A stretch of 64,000 nucleotides of DNA from Micromonospora polyrhachis (GTDB lineage: Bacteria > Actinomycetota > Actinomycetes > Mycobacteriales > Micromonosporaceae). Location of the stretch: NCBI RefSeq assembly GCF_014203835.1, contig NZ_JACHJW010000001.1:2802501-2866500 (forward strand), written 5' to 3'. Both the position numbers and the translations under genes were made by a program. Below are positions 44,224 to 52,936 of the stretch, in pieces. The notes beneath the pieces are model-generated. The model saw only the letters and a program-made list of their open reading frames with translations. It searched no databases and had not been told where the DNA came from. The stretch's first letter is position 1, and each line of letters begins with the position of its first letter.

Positions 44224-44385
44224 CTTGTGGATGACAGTCGAACGTCCTAGCGTGTGGCGTCGGAACGGCTGGTTCTCCAAACCAAACGTTCCATGACACC
44301 AACCCGTACGGCGGAAACCTCGCCGCCTACGGGGGCTCACCCGACCCGGACCCCGGGTGCCTCCCCCTCGGAAGGAGCCACACGC

Positions 44386-45060
44386 ATGCGTCTCCGCCTC
44401 GCCACGGCGATCTTCGCCACCGCCCTCGCCGCGGTGCTCGCCGCCCCATCGGTCGCCTCGGCCGCGCCACAGCCGATCATCGGTGGCGGCACCGTCTCGT
44501 CCGCCCCCTGGGCCGCCGCCGTCTTCAGCAACGGCTCGTTCACCTGCTCCGGAACGATCATCTCGTCCCAGTGGGTGCTCACCGCCCGACACTGCGTCAG
44601 CGGCACCATGTCGGTCCGGGTCGGCAGCGTCTACCGCGCCTCCGGCGGGGTCACCCGGACCGTCTCCGCCTCGTACTCCCGCTACGACCTGGCGCTGCTC
44701 CAGCTGAGCAGCGCGGTCAGCACCTCGTACGTGACCCTGTCCAGCAGCTACCCGCCGGTCGGCTCCACCAACTCGATCTACGGCTGGGGCATGACCTGCT
44801 ACAGCGGCTGCTCCGCGTCGTCCCAGCTCAAGACCGCCAACGTCCAGGTGACGAGCACCAACGTGACCGACGCGTACGGCGGTCGGGCGATCCGCAGCAC
44901 CCGGATCAACGGCAACGCGTGGCGTGGTGACTCCGGTGGGCCCCAGTTCTACAACGGTGCCCAGGTTGGGGTTGCTTCGACCGCCGACGGCCAGAGCATC
45001 CAGAACTACGGCAGTGTGGCGTACAACCGGGCCTGGATCACCTCGGTGTCCGGCGTATAA
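44386..45060 (+). CDS. Secreted trypsin-like serine protease (S1)
   Basis: 224 residues from ATG 44386 (GGAAGGAG upstream). Signal peptide to about residue 27, then a chymotrypsin fold with the mature-like IIGGG. The catalytic triad is His69 (TARHC), Asp101 (SRYDLALLQL) and Ser183 (RGDSGGP). Cys54-Cys70 is the His-loop disulfide, and Cys138/Cys142 another pair; the usual Cys before GDSGGP is absent. No long propeptide, unlike streptogrisins. Exported monocistronic enzyme. Confidence 0.93.
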   Translation: MRLRLATAIFATALAAVLAAPSVASAAPQPIIGGGTVSSAPWAAAVFSNGSFTCSGTIISSQWVLTARHCVSGTMSVRVGSVYRASGGVTRTVSASYSRYDLALLQLSSAVSTSYVTLSSSYPPVGSTNSIYGWGMTCYSGCSASSQLKTANVQVTSTNVTDAYGGRAIRSTRINGNAWRGDSGGPQFYNGAQVGVASTADGQSIQNYGSVAYNRAWITSVSGV

Positions 45061-45189
45061 CCCATTCGTGGTCCCGCGGCGCGGACGTGCCCGATCGGTC
45101 GGGCCGTCCGCGCCGCGTCGTTTCGCAGAACGCGGCACGTGAAGCCGGCTCACAATTCCGCCGGTCCGGGCTCTGCCAACATCGACAGG

Positions 45190-45642
45190 GTGCTGGTCGT
45201 GACGATGGACCATTTACCCGGTTACGAGATCCGCCAGATCCTCGGCGAGGTGGTGTCGTCGATGGCCCGGACCCGTAACCCGTACCGCGAGGGGGTCAAG
45301 AACCTGCGCGGTGGTGCGTACGACCCGAAGGCACCGGAGAACCTCACCCGGTGGCGTACCGACTCAGTGGCCAAACTCGGTGAGGAAGCCCGCCGACTCG
45401 GCGCCAACGCGGTGATCGGGATGCGATTCGACCACCGCGAGGTCGGCGAGATGTGGATGGAACTGTGCGCGTACGGCACCGCCGTGATCGCGTACCCGGT
45501 GGCGACGCCCGCGCCCGACCAGCCGCTGGTGGCGGCGGAGACGGCGCAGCCGGCCAGCGGCTCCAGCCTGGGCGCGATCGCCGAGCCGGCCAGCGCTCCC
45601 GACCTGGGCAGTGCTGCCGGCACCCCGACCCCCCGCAAATGA
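45190..45642 (+). CDS. YbjQ/DUF74 family protein
   Basis: 150 residues from GTG 45190 (weak ribosome site). MLVVTMDHLPGYEIRQILG, NPYREGVKNLRGGAY, and LGANAVIGMRFDHREVG are the YbjQ (heavy-metal-binding domain, DUF74) pattern. The C-terminal 40 residues are a Pro/Ala/Ser tail. These proteins form pentamers of uncertain role. No metal genes are nearby. Confidence 0.85.
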   Translation: MLVVTMDHLPGYEIRQILGEVVSSMARTRNPYREGVKNLRGGAYDPKAPENLTRWRTDSVAKLGEEARRLGANAVIGMRFDHREVGEMWMELCAYGTAVIAYPVATPAPDQPLVAAETAQPASGSSLGAIAEPASAPDLGSAAGTPTPRK

Positions 45643-45713
45643 CCGGCCGGCTCGACGGCCGATGGTGGTCGCCGGTGAGGCGACAGGGTCAGGCGGCAGC
45701 GGGCGACCGGCGG

Positions 45714-47138
45714 TCAGAGGATCGGTGCGGGCTGGTACGCCGCAGCCGCCGGATGGGCCGCGACCACCTCGGCGACCCGGGCCGCCACCGACCGCACCTG
45801 GGCCGGAGCGGCACCGACGAAGTCGGCCCGATCGGCCACCAGGGAGTCGATCTCGGCGCGGGTCAGGCCCAGCCGTTCGTCGGCGGCGAGCCGGTCGAAC
45901 AGGTCGTTCTCGGTCGTCCCCTTCTCCCGCATGGCCAGCGCCACACCGACCGCGTGCTCCTTGATCGCCTCGTGCGTGACCTCCCGGCCGACGCCCCGAC
46001 GTACCGCCGCGACGAGGATCTTCGTGGTGGCCAGGAAGGGCAGGAAGCGGTCCAACTCGCGGTTGATCACCGCCGGGTACGCGCCGAACTCGTCCAGCAC
46101 GGTGAGGAACGTCTGGAACAGCCCGTCGGCGGCGAAGAAGGCGTCCGGCAGCGCCACCCGACGGACCACCGAGCAGGAGACGTCGCCCTCGTTCCACTGG
46201 TCACCAGCCAGTTCGCCGATCATCGACAGGTAACCCCGGATGATCACCGCGAAGCCGTTGACCCGCTCGCTGGACCGGGTGTTCATCTTGTGCGGCATGG
46301 CGCTGGAGCCGACCTGCCCCGGCTTGAAGCCCTCGGTCGCAAGCTCCTGGCCGACCATCAGCCGGATGGTGGTCGCCAGTGACGACGGCGCGGCGGCGGT
46401 CTGCGCCAACGCGGACACGACGTCGAAGTCGATCGAACGCGGGTAGACCTGGCCGACGCTCTCCAGCACCCGGGAAAAGCCCAGGTGCTCGGCCACCCGA
46501 CGCTCCAGTTCGGCGACCTTCTCCGAATCACCGTCGAAGAGGTCGAGCTGGTCGGCGGCGGTGCCGACCGGCCCCTTGATGCCCCGCAACGGGTACCGCT
46601 CGATCAGATCGGTCAGCCGTTCGTACGCGATCAGCAGCTCCTCCGCCGCCGACGCGAACCGCTTGCCCAGCGTGGTGGCCTGCGCCGCGACGTTGTGCGA
46701 CCGGCCGGTCATGACCAGGTCGGAGTGCTCCACCGCCAGCCGGGCCAGCCGGGCCAGGGTGGCGACCACCCGATCCCGGATCAGCTCCAACGAGCGGCGT
46801 ACCTGTAGTTGCTCGACGTTCTCGGTGAGGTCCCGCGAGGTCATGCCCTTGTGCACGTGCTCGTGCCCGGCCAGCGCGCTGAACTCCTCGATCCGGGCCT
46901 TCACGTCATGCCGGGTGACCCGCTCCCGGGCCGCGATCGAGGCCAGGTCGACGTGGTCGAGCACCCGCTCGTACGCCTCGACTACCCCGTCGGGCAGCGT
47001 GATGCCGAGATCCCGCTGCGCCCGGAGTACGGCCAGCCAGAGCCGCCGCTCCAGCCGGATCTTCTCCTCGGGCGACCAGAGGGCGGCCAGTTCGGCCGAG
47101 GCGTACCGGTTGGCGAGGACGTTCGGGATACTCGTCAC
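45714..47138 (-). CDS. purB: Adenylosuccinate lyase
   Basis: 474 residues. It splits SAICAR and adenylosuccinate, two steps of purine synthesis. The fumarase/aspartase-superfamily signature GSSAMPHKMN is present, plus HEHVHKGMTSRDLTEN and TGRSHNVAAQATTLGKR. It is on the same strand as the other pur genes but about 2 kb upstream of purS, with the protease and YbjQ genes between on the other strand. Confidence 0.95.
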   Translation of the reverse strand: MTSIPNVLANRYASAELAALWSPEEKIRLERRLWLAVLRAQRDLGITLPDGVVEAYERVLDHVDLASIAARERVTRHDVKARIEEFSALAGHEHVHKGMTSRDLTENVEQLQVRRSLELIRDRVVATLARLARLAVEHSDLVMTGRSHNVAAQATTLGKRFASAAEELLIAYERLTDLIERYPLRGIKGPVGTAADQLDLFDGDSEKVAELERRVAEHLGFSRVLESVGQVYPRSIDFDVVSALAQTAAAPSSLATTIRLMVGQELATEGFKPGQVGSSAMPHKMNTRSSERVNGFAVIIRGYLSMIGELAGDQWNEGDVSCSVVRRVALPDAFFAADGLFQTFLTVLDEFGAYPAVINRELDRFLPFLATTKILVAAVRRGVGREVTHEAIKEHAVGVALAMREKGTTENDLFDRLAADERLGLTRAEIDSLVADRADFVGAAPAQVRSVAARVAEVVAAHPAAAAYQPAPIL

Positions 47139-47213
47139 GCCCCGAATTCTTCCCCACCCGAGTCGGGCGGCCCGAGCCAGGTCGGGCGGCGCGACGACGA
47201 CTCGTGCTGGCAG

Positions 47214-48995
47214 CTACTCGCGACGACCGGCCCGGATGGCAAGCCGGTCCAGGTAGCCAACCTGAAGTACGCCGAACACGACGAGCAGCAGCAACACGAC
47301 CGGAATCGGTAGGACCAGGCCGAACACCTCGGAGACGCTCCCGCCCGGAAGCAGGCCCATCCGCATCGTGGCGAGCAGTGCCAGCGGGGCCGGCATCACC
47401 TCCCCGGTCGAGACGAGGTACGGCCACAGCAGGTCCTGCGCGCCGAGTAGCCAGGTGAGCAGTCCGGCCAACCCGACCATCGGCAGCGCCGGCAGCAGCA
47501 TGCTCGTAGCGAGTCCCTGGCCAGCCCGCCAGCGTTCGTGCTGTCCCCGGAACAGCAGGGTGAACGCCACCAGCGCCGGAATCGACAGCCAACTCGGCGG
47601 GATCAGTCCGACGAAGGTGTTGAGCTGGTCGGCCTCACGGGCCCGCTCGAAGCCGGCGATCGACAACGGGCCGGTACCAACGAAGAACCAGGGGGCGAAC
47701 GGCAACAGGAGCAGTTCGCTGAACCGACCCAGCGGACGCAGACCGCCGATGGCGAATCCGCCAAGCACGGCGATGCCCACCGCGACCACCGCCGAGATCA
47801 GCGGCGGGATCCAGGTGTCGACCAGCAGCGAGCCGGTAGTCAGTTGATCCGGCGTCGGTCTGGTGGGGCCGAAGAACGCCCGCAGCCACGGGAACAGGGT
47901 GTAACCGAGGATGGTCAGGAACGCCACCAGCCCGAGAACCAGCAGGACGATCGCGACCGGATGGGGCTGCTGCCGCCCCGCTACGACCGACGGCACGGAG
48001 GCCGATCCGGGCAGCGGTGCGGCCGACGGTACGGAGACCGAGGGCCCGGTCGCCGGGGCAGAATCGACCTTGACCGCCGCCGGTGCGGCCGTACGGTCCC
48101 GCCAACCCTCGAACTCGATCCGGGTACGGGTGGCGATGAGCAGCCCGACGGCCAGCAGCCCGAGCACCGCAAGGATGCCAAGAAGGATGGTGAGTGCGGC
48201 GGCACCGAGGCCGAAGTCGAAGCGGCGCAGGCTGTTCACCAGAGCAACGAAGACCGGCGTTGCCGCCTCGTTCCGAATCCCCGGAATGGTGTTCTGCAGG
48301 GTGAACGACTGGAGGCCGGTAGCGACGACGCCGAGCCCGAGCGTGCCGCCGACCGCGACCAGCGCCAGCCCGGTCTTGCCGCCAGCGGTGGCGCGACGCC
48401 GTACCACGCTCAGGAACAGGGTGGCCGCGACAGCGACGACCAGCCCGAACGTCATCCCTGCCGCCATGCCCACACTGGTGAGACGCGGGTTCTCCGCCCA
48501 GGTGTCCAGGTCGGCACGGTACGTCCACCAGGCGACAGCCAGTGCGGTCGGGGCGTAGCAGGCCAGGGGAAGGACGAGCAGTCCCCGGGTCACCAGGCGG
48601 GCCACCCGACCGGCCCGGTCGGCCACGAGGGCGAGTAGCGGAGCGGCGACCAGCGCCAGCAGCAGCGGCACGAGGCTGAGCAGCAGGGCGAATCCGATCG
48701 AGCCGAAGAACCCGATCTCGGACAGCCGGCCGTAGTTCGACCCGCCGACGGCCTCCGGCGGCAGGTACATCCTGTCGCGCTGGAAACTCTTCACCACCGT
48801 CGTGATGCTCGGGATCACGTACGACCACAGCAGTGCCACGATCGCCGGCACCAGCAGCGCCAGGCCGAGCCCGATGCGTACCCCGAGGCTCGGACCGGAA
48901 CCCGGAACGCCAGCCGGCGGCTGCCCCGACACGAAGGGCGAGGTGGCCGGAGCGGACGACGGCGGCCCTGGTGCGAAGGGTGGGGTGGCTGTCAC
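47214..48995 (-). CDS. Fused sugar-type ABC transporter permease, orphan
   Basis: 593 residues with about 14 hydrophobic segments. The N-terminal half looks like a MalF/UgpA-type permease (LALLVPAIVALLWSYVIPSI, SFQRDRMYLPPEAVGGSNY). A linker (about 300-340) follows, and the second half resembles a MalG-type permease (FPWLRAFFG, LISAVVAVGIAVLGGFAIG). It is thus two permeases in one chain. The cytoplasmic EAA loops that dock the ATPase are degenerate, and no binding protein or ATPase gene is adjacent. Transport function is uncertain. Confidence 0.65.
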   Translation of the reverse strand: MTATPPFAPGPPSSAPATSPFVSGQPPAGVPGSGPSLGVRIGLGLALLVPAIVALLWSYVIPSITTVVKSFQRDRMYLPPEAVGGSNYGRLSEIGFFGSIGFALLLSLVPLLLALVAAPLLALVADRAGRVARLVTRGLLVLPLACYAPTALAVAWWTYRADLDTWAENPRLTSVGMAAGMTFGLVVAVAATLFLSVVRRRATAGGKTGLALVAVGGTLGLGVVATGLQSFTLQNTIPGIRNEAATPVFVALVNSLRRFDFGLGAAALTILLGILAVLGLLAVGLLIATRTRIEFEGWRDRTAAPAAVKVDSAPATGPSVSVPSAAPLPGSASVPSVVAGRQQPHPVAIVLLVLGLVAFLTILGYTLFPWLRAFFGPTRPTPDQLTTGSLLVDTWIPPLISAVVAVGIAVLGGFAIGGLRPLGRFSELLLLPFAPWFFVGTGPLSIAGFERAREADQLNTFVGLIPPSWLSIPALVAFTLLFRGQHERWRAGQGLATSMLLPALPMVGLAGLLTWLLGAQDLLWPYLVSTGEVMPAPLALLATMRMGLLPGGSVSEVFGLVLPIPVVLLLLVVFGVLQVGYLDRLAIRAGRRE

Positions 48996-49068
48996 CCGGT
49001 CGAGGCTAACGGGGTCCCTCCGCCGCCGCAGTACCTCCCGCCGGGATTACGCGCTGATCTGATATCTG

Positions 49069-50382
49069 CTACCTGACTGTGGCGGGCTCCGGATCGGTCG
49101 GCGTATGCGCTGCCGCGCCCGTCGGAGGGTTCGTCAGCCGCCGTACCCCTGGGCTGGCCACCATGCCGAGCACCGCCAGCAGCACCAGACCGGCGGCGGC
49201 CAGCAGGGTCGGGCCGGTGCCGATGGCCAACGCCACCGGTCCGACCGCGATCTGTCCGATGGGGATGGCCAGGAAGGAACCCAGCGCGTCGTACGAGTAG
49301 ACCCGGGCCAGCCGGTCGGCGGGGATGTGCTGCTGCATCGAGGTCTCCCAGGCGACGCCGAACTGTTCCACCGCCAGCCCGGCGAGGAAGCCGGCGACCA
49401 GTAGTACGACGAGGTGGGGCGTCCAGGCGAGCGCTACCAGCAGCGGCACCTCGGCCAGCATGCAGACCACCCCCAGCAGGAGCAGCCGGCGTACCCGGAT
49501 CCGCAGCGCGACCAGCGCGCCGACGACCATCCCGGTGGTCTGCACGGCGAGCACGATCCCCCAGGACCGCCGGCCGATCGTGTCGTCTGCGACCGCCGGG
49601 CCGAGCACGTTGACGCCGCTGGTCAACGCCGCGTTGATCAGCATGAAGCCGAGCACCACGCTCCAGAGCCACGATCGGGAACTGAACTCGCTCCACCCCT
49701 GCCGCAGTTGGGTCCAGGTGCCGGCCTTCGCGACCAGACGGTCGCGGAGAGCGGTGACGCGTACCCGGGTGAAGGCGAGTGCGGCCAGGCCGAAGGTGGC
49801 GGCGTCGACGGCCAGGCCCCAACCTGGCCCGACGGCGGCGACCAGGATGCCGCCCAGTGACGCGCCACCGATCATGGCGGCGTTGATGCCGAGCCGGTTG
49901 AGCGCGTTGGCCGACTGCAACAACTCCACCGGCACGGTCTGTGGCACGAGGGCGGCGGCGGCCGGGAAGGCGAACGCGGTCACCATCCCGTTGGCGGCGC
50001 TGAGGGCGATCAGCAGCGGAATCGTGGCGGTGTCGGTCAACACCAGTACCGCGACCGCGGCCTGGGTGATCCCGGCCAGCGTGCCGGCGGCCACCAGCAC
50101 CGCCTGCCGGGGTAGTCGGTCGGCCAGCACCCCACCGAAGAGGAGGAAGAGCACGTTGGTCAGGGACCGGGCCCCGACGACCAACCCCAGATCGCGTACG
50201 GAGCCGGTCAGGTCGAGTACGGCGAAGGCGAGCGCGATCGGGGCCACCGAGTTGCCGAGCATGGTGGTGAACCGACCGGCCACCAGGTAGCGGAAGGCAC
50301 TGTGCCGCAGCGGGGCCCAGGTCGACGGTGTGCTGGCCAGCTCAGTCTTCGCGGCTGCCATCTCAGTCTTCGCGGCTGCCAT
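49069..50382 (-). CDS. MFS transporter (EntS-like, MFS_3)
   Basis: 437 residues with 12 predicted membrane helices. FRYLVAGRFTTMLGNSVAPIALAFAVLDLTG at the N-terminus and DRLPRQAVLVAAG match the MFS_3 efflux group. The substrate is unknown. The first 14 residues are a duplicated MAAAKTE heptapeptide arising from a 21-bp repeat. It follows the ArsR-type regulator on the same strand with 1 bp between stop and start, so the regulator likely controls this exporter. Confidence 0.88.
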   Translation of the reverse strand: MAAAKTEMAAAKTELASTPSTWAPLRHSAFRYLVAGRFTTMLGNSVAPIALAFAVLDLTGSVRDLGLVVGARSLTNVLFLLFGGVLADRLPRQAVLVAAGTLAGITQAAVAVLVLTDTATIPLLIALSAANGMVTAFAFPAAAALVPQTVPVELLQSANALNRLGINAAMIGGASLGGILVAAVGPGWGLAVDAATFGLAALAFTRVRVTALRDRLVAKAGTWTQLRQGWSEFSSRSWLWSVVLGFMLINAALTSGVNVLGPAVADDTIGRRSWGIVLAVQTTGMVVGALVALRIRVRRLLLLGVVCMLAEVPLLVALAWTPHLVVLLVAGFLAGLAVEQFGVAWETSMQQHIPADRLARVYSYDALGSFLAIPIGQIAVGPVALAIGTGPTLLAAAGLVLLAVLGMVASPGVRRLTNPPTGAAAHTPTDPEPATVR

Positions 50383-50394
50383 CTCAGTCCTCCG
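50342..50394. repeat. 21-bp tandem repeat duplicating the MFS start codon
   Basis: The unit CAGTCTTCGCGGCTGCCATCT (here cited by its ends only, CAGTCTTCGC...CCATCT) occurs twice with a partial third. Each copy carries ATG preceded by GACTGAG, but only the first has the full GGAGGACTGAG ribosome site. Confidence 0.85.
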
Positions 50395-50938
50395 TCATCT
50401 GGAACAACGCGACGGTGGCGCTCACCCGGATGGTTCCCGGCGTACGGAGTGGCTGTGACGCCTGGTGCAGTGTCTCGGCGGCGGTGGCGATCTGGTCCCG
50501 TACCGTCTGCCAGGTCTCGGGGTCGATCCAGAACTCGGCGTCGGTAAGGAAGTTGTCCGACGAGCGGCGGGCCTGCTCGCCACGACGGCGTAGCTCGGTG
50601 GCGAGTGCGGCGTAGAGCAGCCGGTGGTCCCGGGTCGGTTCGGCGTCCCCCGGCGTCGGTCGGCGGCGATCGAAGTCATGCGTGGCGTCGTACCGGTAGC
50701 GTTTCGCGACCCCGCCCCGGATCCGCTCCTCGCCAGCGACCTGGATGACACCGGCGTCGAGCAGGTGGCGCAGGTGGTAACTGGCGTTGGCATGGGTGAG
50801 GTCCAACTCCCGGGCCACCTCGGCGGCGGTCATCTCCGTCGCGGTGAGCAGGGACAGGATCCGCAGCCGTACGGGGTGGGCCAGCGCCCGCAACTCGACG
50901 GTGGGGTCACGTTCCACCGGCCCATCTCCCAAAGACAT
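50384..50938 (-). CDS. ArsR-type helix-turn-helix regulator
   Basis: 184 residues from ATG 50938; an upstream frame adds 10. The winged helix is LRALAHPVRLRILSLL with EMTAAEVARELDLTHANASYHLRHL (residues about 18-60). The C-terminal half is helical with no metal-binding Cys motif. Members of this group regulate adjacent MFS exporters, consistent with the gene order here. Confidence 0.88.
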   Translation of the reverse strand: MSLGDGPVERDPTVELRALAHPVRLRILSLLTATEMTAAEVARELDLTHANASYHLRHLLDAGVIQVAGEERIRGGVAKRYRYDATHDFDRRRPTPGDAEPTRDHRLLYAALATELRRRGEQARRSSDNFLTDAEFWIDPETWQTVRDQIATAAETLHQASQPLRTPGTIRVSATVALFQMTED

Positions 50939-51032
50939 GTTGGGGAGTCTAGGTGTCCCGTTCGCCAACCGTCAAACAACTGTTGGATAGTCGGGGGTGA
51001 AGATCAGCAGTGCGGAGAACCTCGCCCGCTGC

Positions 51033-51195
51033 TCATGCTGTCGCCTTTCCTCCCGTCGCTGGCTCCGGATGCCCCGGCACGGCACGGGCCAGCGCGTGCA
51101 GCAGGTGACGCGCCGCGGCGGAGGGCGGCCCCGGGGGGAACGGCCAGCGACGTGGTGATCGTGGGCTCGGCTAGCGGGTACAGCTTTACCCGTAG
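51033..51195 (-). pseudogene. C-terminal remnant of a LysR-type regulator, frameshifted
   Basis: The minus strand reads LRVKLYPLAEPTITTSLAV in one frame. After a run of six C it continues in another frame as SAAARHLLHALARAVPG to a stop at 51033. This is the usual ending of a LysR effector domain. No N-terminal part exists; the neighbouring DNA is a transporter remnant instead. Confidence 0.5.
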
Positions 51196-51465
51196 GTCGT
51201 CCTCACCAGCCTGCTGTCCGCGCGGCTGCCGGCACCGACGCGGGCTTCCGGCCTGGGACTGTTCAACCTCGCCTGCTTTGTCGGTGGCGCCGCCGTATCG
51301 GCCTGGGCCGCTGCCCTGACCACATCAATGGGACGCACCACACCGATGCTGGTGATCGGGCTGTTCCCACTCGCCGCCGCCGTCCTGGTGCTGTCGCGCA
51401 TGGCACCGAGCCGCCACGACCGGTCGACGACCTCGTCGTCTCGTTGCCCATCCCGCCTCGCCTAG
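51196..51465 (+). pseudogene. C-terminal remnant of an MFS transporter
   Basis: An open stretch of 89 codons, directly after a stop (TAG 51193), encodes SARLPAPTRASGLGLFNLACF and WAAALTTSMGRTTPMLVIGLFPLAAAVLVL, two terminal membrane helices of a DHA-type drug exporter. It has no start or N-terminal ten helices. It lies back to back with the LysR remnant. Confidence 0.6.
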
Positions 51466-51549
51466 CCGCACCCGGTACGAGCCGTTCGACTGAACCGGGA
51501 CGACCACAACCCGAGAGTCAGGAGTTCTCATCCTGTCTGGCGGGCAGTC

Positions 51550-51589
51550 GACCAGGGCCGAATTCCCGCCTGGGAAACCGGCCCTGGTC
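51550..51589. terminator. Hairpin at the end of the thiolase gene
   Basis: GACCAGGGCCG and CGGCCCTGGTC form an 11-bp perfect stem; the 18-nt loop holds an inner TTCCC/GGGAA pair. One arm includes part of the thiolase stop codon, so transcription would end right after the gene. Confidence 0.65.
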
Positions 51590-52880
51590 AGCGTTCCAGG
51601 ATCGCCACCACGCCTTGGCCACCGGCCGCGCAGATGGAGATCAGCCCGCGGCCCGAGCCCCGCTCGGCGAGCAGCTTGGCCAGGGTGGCGACCAGCCGCC
51701 CCCCGGTCGCCGCGAACGGGTGCCCGGCGGCCAGCGACGAGCCGTTGACGTTGAGCCGGCTCCGGTCGATCGGACCCAGCGGGGCGAGCAGACCCAGCCG
51801 GGTCTCGCAGAACTCCGCCGACTCCCAAGCGGCGAGGGTGGCCAGCACCTGCGAGGCGAACGCCTCGTGGATCTCGTAGTAGTCGAAGTCGCTCAACGCC
51901 AACCCGGCCCGGGCCAACATCCGGGGTACGGCGTACGCCGGGGCCATCAACAGCCCCTCCTCGCCGTGTACGTAGTCGACGGCGGCCACCTCGGAGAAGG
52001 TCAGGTACGCCAGCACGGGCAGGTGGTGTTCGGCGGCCCAGGCCTCGGAGGCGAGCAGCACGGTCGAGGCACCATCGGTCAGCGGCGAGGAGTTACCGGC
52101 GGTCATGGTGGCCTGTGCGCCGTCCGCCCCTCGGGTGCCGAAGACCGGCTTGAGGGCGGCCAGTCGGTCCATCGCGGTGTCCGGGCGCAGGTTCTGGTCC
52201 CGGGTCAGCCCCAGGTACGGCGTCATCAGGTCGTCGAAGAAGCCGCGCTCGTACGCGTTGGCCAGCCGATGGTGTGAGCGCAGCGCCAACTCGTCCTGGG
52301 CCTCGCGGCTGATCCGCCACCGCTTCGCGGTGATGGCGGCATGCTCCCCCATGGACAGTCCGGTACGCGGTTCGGCGTTGCGGGGCACCTCGGGCCGGAA
52401 CGGCTGGGTGGGGCGTAGCCGGGTGGCGGCGCGGAGCCGGCCGCCGAGCGTACGGGCGTGGTTGATGCTGAGCAGGGTGCGCCGGAAGTCGTCGTTGACG
52501 GCGAGCGGAGCGTCGGAGGTGGTGTCCACGCCGCCGGCGATGCCGACCTCGATCTGCCCGAGCGCGATCTTGTTGGCGACCAGGATCGCGGCTTCCAGTC
52601 CGGTGCCGCAGGCCTGCTGGATGTCGTATGCCGGGGTGTGCGGGTCGAGGCGGGAGCCGAGCACCACCTCGCGGGTCAGGTTGAAGTCACGGGAGTGTTT
52701 GAGCACCGCCCCGGCGACCACCTCGCCGACCCGCTGCCCGGCCAGGCCGAACCGGGCGAGCAGCCCGTCCAGCGCCGCGCCGAGCATGTCCTGGTTGGAA
52801 GCCTGGGCATAGCGTCCGCTAGAACGGGCAAATGGGATCCGGTTCCCCCCGATGACCGCGACACGACGTACGGTTTCCAC
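51588..52880 (-). CDS. Acetyl-CoA acyltransferase (thiolase), FadA2-like
   Basis: 430 residues. The nucleophile Cys is in QQACGTGLEA, the catalytic His in YYEIHEAFA, and the second Cys in CAAGGQG; NVNGSSLAAGHPFAATG is the C-terminal signature. It performs thiolytic cleavage or condensation of 3-ketoacyl-CoA. It is divergent from a FabG4-like reductase and MaoC dehydratase, the same arrangement as fadA2/fabG4/htdX in Mycobacterium tuberculosis. ATG 52880 start. Confidence 0.93.
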   Translation of the reverse strand: METVRRVAVIGGNRIPFARSSGRYAQASNQDMLGAALDGLLARFGLAGQRVGEVVAGAVLKHSRDFNLTREVVLGSRLDPHTPAYDIQQACGTGLEAAILVANKIALGQIEVGIAGGVDTTSDAPLAVNDDFRRTLLSINHARTLGGRLRAATRLRPTQPFRPEVPRNAEPRTGLSMGEHAAITAKRWRISREAQDELALRSHHRLANAYERGFFDDLMTPYLGLTRDQNLRPDTAMDRLAALKPVFGTRGADGAQATMTAGNSSPLTDGASTVLLASEAWAAEHHLPVLAYLTFSEVAAVDYVHGEEGLLMAPAYAVPRMLARAGLALSDFDYYEIHEAFASQVLATLAAWESAEFCETRLGLLAPLGPIDRSRLNVNGSSLAAGHPFAATGGRLVATLAKLLAERGSGRGLISICAAGGQGVVAILER

Positions 52881-52912
52881 GGTTCCGCCTCCCCAACCCG
52901 GGTTGCCTATAC

Positions 52913-52928
52913 CCTACTCACGAGTAGG
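52913..52928. promoter_or_regulatory. 16-bp inverted repeat operator candidate
   Basis: CCTACTCACGAGTAGG has perfect 7-bp arms around AC. It sits in the 56-bp divergent gap, 9 bp before the reductase start and 33 bp from the thiolase start, so one bound repressor (TetR type likely) could control both. Confidence 0.65.
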
Positions 52929-52936
52929 CTACGCCC

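Larger units (their letters stand above)
43860..44385. promoter_or_regulatory. Divergent region: pur operon and secreted protease
   Basis: About 525 bp without a gene. It holds a palindrome near purS (43923-43937) and an inverted repeat toward the protease gene (44204-44223). Bases 44190-44250 are AT-rich. No clear purine riboswitch structure was recognised. Confidence 0.4.
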
